The notes under the pieces are model-generated. The model was not told the DNA's origin, made no database searches, and saw only the letters and a program-made list of their open reading frames with translations. Of a DNA stretch of 64,000 bases, positions 55,151 to 64,000 are shown one piece after another. Numbering within the stretch: position 1 is the stretch's first letter; each line of letters opens with the position of its first letter. Origin of the DNA: Rusavskia elegans (taxonomy: Eukaryota; Ascomycota; Lecanoromycetes; Teloschistales; Teloschistaceae); contig SAUG01000021.1 in NCBI GenBank assembly GCA_011316305.1, positions 728,561-792,560 on the forward strand, given 5' to 3'. Both the position numbers and the translations under genes were made by a program.

Positions 55151-56479
55151 GTACTTTATCTTTAAATATATATAAGAACTTTTTATAAAGGAAAAAACTA
55201 GTCTTTACTTCTATATTCTATAGTTCGGCTTTCTTCTTCGATTTATACTAAATAGTCTATAAACGCTTCTAAATATCGGTATCCCGATTTTAAAGCTAGA
55301 TAAATATATCGCGTATACTAGAAGTTATTTTACCGTAAACTATTTTATTAATAGTAGCCTTCTACGCCGTTTAATATAGAATACCTAGACTATAGTATAT
55401 ATTCCTAGCGACAGGGTTTATTCTATTATTATATCTTTTATTAAAGATAATTATTACTAACCTATTACTACCGTATCGGCGGCCTATCGTACCCGGAAGT
55501 AATTTCGATATACAAAATATATCGCGTCCTTTATTTAATAGTAAAAAATTAATTCTATTATCTTTAGAGTTTTTAGATTTTATAAAGGGTTTTCTAGGCC
55601 CTTTAATTATACGCCCGCGTAAGATATAATTAACTCGAACCCTTTATATAGTAAGCGGTTCGCTGCTAGGTTTATAGCTAGTAAAATTTAATTTCCGCTA
55701 AAATATAAATAATATTATCTAGGTTTAAAGATTAATATCTTTATAATCCGGTTTTCTAGAAGGCGGATTAGCTAGATTAGTCTTTTCTAAATAATAGAAG
55801 ATATTAAAATCTATAGTAGCCAGTTTAATAATCTAGCGACGTTATTAAATATTAAATTTCTTAACTTTTATAAAACCCCGAAGATTATTATAATCTATTC
55901 AGACCTTTACTATATATTTCGCGCTTTTAAAATAATATTTCTATTATTCGAAAATCTTAATAATAGCGAGTAATTCGGTATTATATATCTTATAGTTACG
56001 TTCGGCAGAAATTATCTTCTTCGACTAGAATATAACTAGGCGCTAGCGACTATTTTTATTAGATTAAAATATAATTCTAGTTAATTTGATTTTAGAAATA
56101 TTAGTTTTAATATAGATTTCCTTTTCTAGATCGAAGTATTATAATACTCCGGCGGTATTAAAAGCGCGTTTTAGTTTTTTAAAAGCCTTTTAGGTTTCGA
56201 TAGTCTAGTAAAACGGTTCCGACTTCTTTCCGGCTACGTTTTCTACGAGTAAACTTATTAGAAGTACTATAATCCGAAAATACTAGTAAATAAAGCGCTA
56301 ATAGAAGTTTATAAATCTTAAAAAAACCTATACCTCCCGGTAAATCTTCGGGACTAGTTACTTTTTAATAGTTACTACTCGTTTTAGGTCTATCGAAATA
56401 CCTTTAGTAGATATAATAAAGCCTAAGAACTCTATACTTTTAATATTAAAAATATACTTTTTAAAATTAAAATATAGCT

Positions 56480-56935
56480 ATATATTATAAAGTTTTTAAA
56501 TTATCTATCTAATATATTTCTAATATTTTTCTTCCGAATTAGAAAAGATTAGAATATTATTTAGGTAAACTATATAGTAAACGTTAACCAGTTTTCCTAA
56601 AGCTTTATTAATATAGGTTTAAAACGTTATAGATATATTAGTAAAACCGAAAGGTATAATAAAATATTTAAAATATCTATATTTTATATAAAACGCGGTC
56701 TTCTATTTATTACTTTTTTTAATTCTAATTCGATAGTAGGTATTTTTAATATCGTATTTAGAAAAGTACTTTATTCTAGATAATCGATCTAGGATTTTAG
56801 AAATAAAAGGTAAAGAATAACGGTTCTTAATCGTTATTTTATTAAGACCTCTATAGTCGACGTATATACGAAGACTACTATTTTTCTTTAGTATAAAAAA
56901 AATTAGAACTTCTATAAAAGATATTAAATAGCGGA
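56480..56935 (-). pseudogene. Reverse transcriptase remnant, Ty3/Gypsy type
   Basis: Minus-strand translation shows VDYRGLNKITIKNRYSLP, then KYDIKNTYYRIRI, IPFGFTNISITF and the active-site region YLNNILIFS, where the two Asp of YxDD are now Asn by G-to-A change. Stops replace Trp and Gln. Order with respect to the integrase (pol before int, leftwards) is the Ty3/Gypsy order. RNase H should lie near 55.7-56.4 kb but is hard to read. Confidence 0.85.
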
Positions 56936-57939
56936 TCTAGTTCTTTTTTAAAGTACTATCTAAATAATTTTATAGCTTATTAAATTTATATTTAGATAGG
57001 CTGTAATTTAGATTATATAGTAGATTTCTCCTATTTAATTTATCTATATAATCGGTATCTTTAAATAGCGGTAAAAAATCTATTAGATATATATTATAAG
57101 CTTCGATCTCTTTATATATAGGTTCTAGAATCGACGGCTCGGGCCGCTATATATCTTCGTCGTCTTTATCTTTATCGGTACCGTTAGTTCCCGCCTATAT
57201 AGTAGTATTATTATTAGATCTCGTATATATAGCGGTAATCGATATTATATATACTAATATATACTTTTCGGCCTATAATATACGAATAAAGACTACCGGT
57301 AAGTTAATACTAAAGCGGGTTAACTATTTTATTTCTATCTAGTTATTTTATATCGTTTTGTTATAGATAGGAAATCGTTATTATTTTAATCCTAGGTCTA
57401 TAACTATATATACTTAATATAAAACTAGTATATCTAGAAGAATACTATACTTATCGGTTATATCTAGAATATAAAATCGCGATATATATATTTCCCGACT
57501 ATTTTAACTATCTATCGTTATTTAGTTTAAATTATATACTCTATAATAGGCCGTATACTAACTTCTAATCTATTAAAGATAGAGTTTTTTAGTTTTTTAA
57601 ATAGATTCTAGGTTATATTAAATAATAAAAGATTAAAAAACGATATTAATCTAGAAATCTAGATCTAGAAATACTTTAGTTCTACTATACCTTTTTATTA
57701 GTAACTCGATAAATACTTTTATTAAAAGACCGTTCCTTATTTTAATTTATTTATTCTAGACTATTATTAAAGCTATAACTAGCCCTTTTAGTTTTTTAAC
57801 TAGTTAATATTACTAGAATTACCTTTTATTATATTAACGGTAGGCTTTTTAAATAACCGGTTACTATTATTACGAAAGTTATTAGACTTCCGATTATTTT
57901 AACTTTAGTTCTGGTTTTTAGAGTAACTTTTAGACTAAT

Positions 57940-57995
57940 AATCTATACTACTATAAATAAAATATATACTAGATTTATTATCTTATTTATATTTT
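57940..57995 (-). pseudogene. Gag zinc-knuckle remnant
   Basis: Minus-strand reading YFIYSSIDY followed by a stop and SKSY keeps the spacing of a CX2CX4HX4C knuckle, with each Cys and the His changed to Tyr as expected for RIP on the antisense strand. The Gag core is expected to its right (58.0-59.2 kb), protease to its left (57.0-57.6 kb). Confidence 0.55.
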
Positions 57996-59403
57996 CTAGA
58001 ATTATTATTACTAATATTAGGAATATTTCTTCTACCGATACTATTCCGACTATTCTATAATCGGTTTTCCCGGTTCCGGTTCTCGAATTCTCGAGAACTC
58101 CCTTTACTATACGGAGATAGATAGAGTTTATTAGTAGAAAAATTCTACTACTAATCTGATATCGTCTTACCTATATTTTTTTATTAGGTAGTTTAAACTA
58201 TCTATTTATTATAGCCGAAATCTTTTAATTTTATATTTTAAATATATACTATATACTATAACTCCGGATAAATTTTAAAAAAAAAAAAGATCGAATACTA
58301 TTCTTCCGATAAAGGAAGTAGCTAGGCTTCTAGTAATATAAGAAAATTATAGAATTCTAGAATATCCTAGTCTTTATTTTAGATCGTATAAAGATACTTT
58401 ATTATAGTATTTAGCGAATAAAATTTAGAATCGGTAGTAAAATTTAAAAGAAAATCTATAAATTTATTCTATAATATACTATTAAAAGTATTTTTATTAA
58501 TAAAAGATTTCTTTTTTTCGAGCTAACGGTTTAATTTCTAACTTTTAATAAAATTCTAGGCCTATCGAATTTAATCCGTATAGATAGATAAAATATCGGA
58601 TTTATAAAACTGATTTCTATAGAATTTAACCTATTTATAATATTTTTTAAAAGTTATTTTATCGCTATACTTTTTAGACTCTTTAATTTTAAACTTTAAC
58701 GAAGCCTATAGCGCTCGCGAAAATCTAATAGCTAGTTTAAAGAAAGGTTAATTATTATCTAAAATATAGTTTAAATCTATTATACAGAAAGCTTCTACTC
58801 TATAGTATATTTTTAAAAGGGTTTTTTTCTTTACTATTACTTAAATTTCTAAAACTCGAAGCTCTTTATTATTATCGGAATTATCGCTATTATTTCTATT
58901 ATTATTTAGATTATTACTACTATTAGGCGGCTAACCGGGATTAGAACTTCTAGAAGTAAAAGTCTCTAAGAAAATATTTCTATTAAACTATAACTAACTA
59001 TTAGACGGCTACTATTAATAGATTTAACTGCCGGAAACGATTTAATCTTTTAACGCGCTAGCGATAAAGTTACTATAGGGTTCCGATTAGATTTTCTAGA
59101 TAATAGAAGATAATTTAAGGTTTTTTTCGTCGGGCGTTTTCGGTATAGGTAGGTTATATTCGTTAGGTTAATCTATAATATCTATAATCCGCGGCTTAAT
59201 AGTTTTAGCGCTAGTTTAAAGTAGTCTTACCTAAAGTACTTTACTACGGCTATAACTACTATAAATACTATATATCGATATCGATATAGTTATACTATAA
59301 ATAATATATACCGAATTAAAAACGTTTAAATTAATAAATTAAAACTATAAAATTAGTATATTTCTAGAGTAGTACGTAATTATAGACCAGACGAATAATA
59401 TAT

Positions 59404-59583
59404 TATAGAACTAACTTATACCCTAAAGACTGGAGTATAGCCTAGTAATAAAGGAAAAGAAAAAAGTAGGAAAGGATCGAAATCCGACGTATTAGCAACG
59501 CTCTAGCGACTAGACGGCGAGCTTCGTCTCCAAGCGTTCTAATCATATCTCCAGAGCCTATATAACGCGTCTGGCGCTTTATA
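59404..59583 (-). repeat. LTR, right copy (5' LTR of a minus-strand element)
   Basis: 180 bases, aligned without gaps to 51350-51529. All differences I can see between the two copies are transitions (C/T or A/G), so they reflect RIP rather than age. Transcription of the element would have run leftwards from here. Confidence 0.82.
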
Positions 59584-60043
59584 TTAACTATCGTTTAAAA
59601 GTTTTAAAATTTTTTTATTCTTTAAATAATTTAATAATTAAAAGCTAGAAATTATTAAAATTTTTTTTAAAAAGTCTATTATATATATACTAGTAACTAG
59701 AAAAATTTTATATTAATAGAATTCTTTTTTATTATTTTATATAGGAATTTTTTTTTTTAGTCTAGAAAATATCTACCGGACTACTAAAATTCTTTTTATA
59801 ACTAATAAAATTCTTTAAAAATCTAGAAATTAGTCCTCTAAAATAATAAAAATAATAAAAAATAAATAGAAAAAAATTAGATACTAACTATATATCTTTA
59901 TTAATAAAATTTAAAATTTTAAAATAAATTTAGCTTTTAGTTATTAAGTTATTTAATAAATAAAAAAACTTAAAAACTTTTAGTCGACAGTTAGTAGGGT
60001 TTAATAGTCTTTTTTTTACTGACCAGGTTTATTTAATCTGGGG
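59584..60043. mobile_element. MITE-like element, right copy, truncated at the LTR
   Basis: About 460 bp that match the left MITE-like unit in reverse orientation, ending ...CAGGTTTATTTAATCTGGGG then TA. The inner end begins at the position equivalent to base 51 of the unit, directly after the LTR, so its terminal 50 bases are missing. Confidence 0.72.
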
Positions 60044-60411
60044 TACTAGCGCCCTTCAGTGACGCGGAACCTCCGTCATCTACAGTTATACCAACCTAAC
60101 GTTGAAAGCCCTTAACCCAACACCTCTGCACCACCACCACACCCATCCATTCGTCCCAGAGAATGCATCCACGTGGCACATATCATGTCTCAAAGGCCTT
60201 GATGTACTGTTAGGTCAATTGAAGCAAATGCGTGGATGCCCCAACGAGCTACCGACATCCTCACCTACTGATTCCCCAACCTCCCAACAGGCTTGCAGCT
60301 ATCACTTCCACGCTTCTGACAAGCTCGCCCTCTTCCGACTGCTCTCTGAAGCCTGTCTTGCGCTTGGTGGTCTTCGATTCGACTCTCGTTACTGCACCTC
60401 CACCCAAAACC

Positions 60412-63121
<2,710 letters not shown>

Positions 63122-63949
63122 GGGGGGGGGGCGGTGAAAGAGGCATTAAGCATGGCGTCGGCGGATTTTATGTACATGCATCTTCCTGGTTCGGCAGACC
63201 CGTTCAACGTATTCGAGCGATGATGACGCCTGTGCATGAGATGATATGATGGGATATCATGATCGAGATGGATAGATCGAGATTGAGCAGTGTATAGTAA
63301 GAACTTGTATATATGTAGCCTGGTCAAATGAAGAACTATTATCTCTGACCACACGCACGCAAACAGCTTTTCCGAGATTGGTTGGAAAAGTACATTCTAT
63401 CTCCTTTTTTTTTCTTGTGTGGCTTTATATGCTTGATGTACTACGCTATTGCATCCGTTTCGTGAAGCGACTCGATATCACAGACAATCGCAATCAAGGG
63501 TGTGTGTGTGGTTTAGGACTAGCATTTCGTCTTCAACGATGATATACGGAGATCCCTCCCGCCTTAATTCCAGAGATATGATAGATCTTACCTCGATCCT
63601 CGGTGCCTGGTTCGCAGCCTATGTCGCAATTCATAATCGAAAAGGCCGTTTTCGTATACCTTAGGCCAGACCCTATCTTGGATTGGATACCACAACTCGG
63701 TGTGTCAGGGACGAAGTGAACGGTGATTGGATTTCTCCCCCTGATTTCCTTTCAAGTTTTTTTTTGGGGCCCCATGAGAAGAAGGGGGTTGAAGGACCGT
63801 TCGTGCTTTTGTTTGTGAATGTTTGATACATCTGTTGCAGAATCGAGGATGGGGCGAAAAGAGGGTGTGTGCTGTGTTGGTTTTTTCTTTGGTGAATGGA
63901 TCTTTTGGGTATAGGGTGAGGGATACGATAGTCTTATGCTGTCGGAGGC

Positions 63950-64000
<51 letters not shown>
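63122..64000. other. 3' flank of SNF1 and scaffold end
   Basis: No gene supported. A G-run directly follows the SNF1 stop (63123-63132) and the last 49 bases (63952-64000) are all G, most likely a sequencing or assembly artefact at a contig end. Confidence 0.6.

Larger units (their letters stand above)
50491..60043. mobile_element. RIP-mutated transposon island
   Basis: A block of 9.55 kb that is extremely AT-rich, with almost no CpA or TpG over long stretches while CpG persists. That is the expected product of repeat-induced point mutation (C to T at CpA on either strand). No intact frame exists. The outer 50 bases at each end and short internal patches keep CpA/TpG. Contents: a complete MITE-like unit at the left, a Ty3/Gypsy element with 180 bp LTRs, and a truncated inverted MITE-like unit at the right, ending with the same terminal sequence. 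TA dinucleotides flank both outer ends (50489-50490 and 60044-60045). Confidence 0.9.

Noticed and set aside
50491..60043. CRISPR array or centromere core
   Set aside because: There are no regularly spaced short repeats; the AT-richness and lost CpA/TpG are explained by RIP on identifiable transposons.

Overview
The window is nuclear DNA of a filamentous ascomycete (Pezizomycotina). The evidence is short GT-AG introns of about 50-110 bases, fungal-type genes (Zn2Cys6 regulator, MFS transporters, SNF1, LSB1/PIN3-like SH3 protein), and a 9.5 kb AT-rich island in which CpA/TpG dinucleotides are nearly absent, the signature of repeat-induced point mutation (RIP). The class cannot be fixed from sequence alone; Dothideomycetes or a relative is plausible. 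The right end runs into 49 G residues, probably a scaffold end.

Left part (1-25.5 kb): a tandem pair of small paralogous proteins (-), glutamine synthetase (+), Mediator subunit 1 (+), an AIM24-like protein (-), a sulfotransferase-like protein (+), then a compact block of core genes: eIF2 beta (-) divergent from TAF8 (+), Som1 (-) divergent from a Rad51 paralogue (+). A monocarboxylate-type MFS transporter (-) and an SH3 protein (+) follow.

Middle part (27-50 kb): a SANT/coiled-coil nuclear protein (-), a short-chain dehydrogenase (-), a 13-exon sugar transporter (-), an 11-knuckle CCHC protein (-), an intronless non-RD kinase with a long basic Pro/Thr-rich tail (+), a secreted ferritin-like protein (-), a Zn2Cys6 regulator (+) and an intact gag-like zinc-knuckle gene (+).

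The island (50491-60045) is gene-free. It has TA-flanked, MITE-like units of about 0.5 kb in inverted orientation at its two ends, and between them a Ty3/Gypsy chromovirus on the minus strand with 180 bp LTRs. The retroelement is destroyed by RIP, but zinc knuckle, reverse transcriptase, integrase, GPY/F-type motif and chromodomain can still be recognised. SNF1 (+) starts only 367 bases beyond the island. Gene models were spliced by hand; exon sums are divisible by three and domains read through each junction, but no transcript evidence was available. Most of the remaining intergenic DNA shows no supportable gene.
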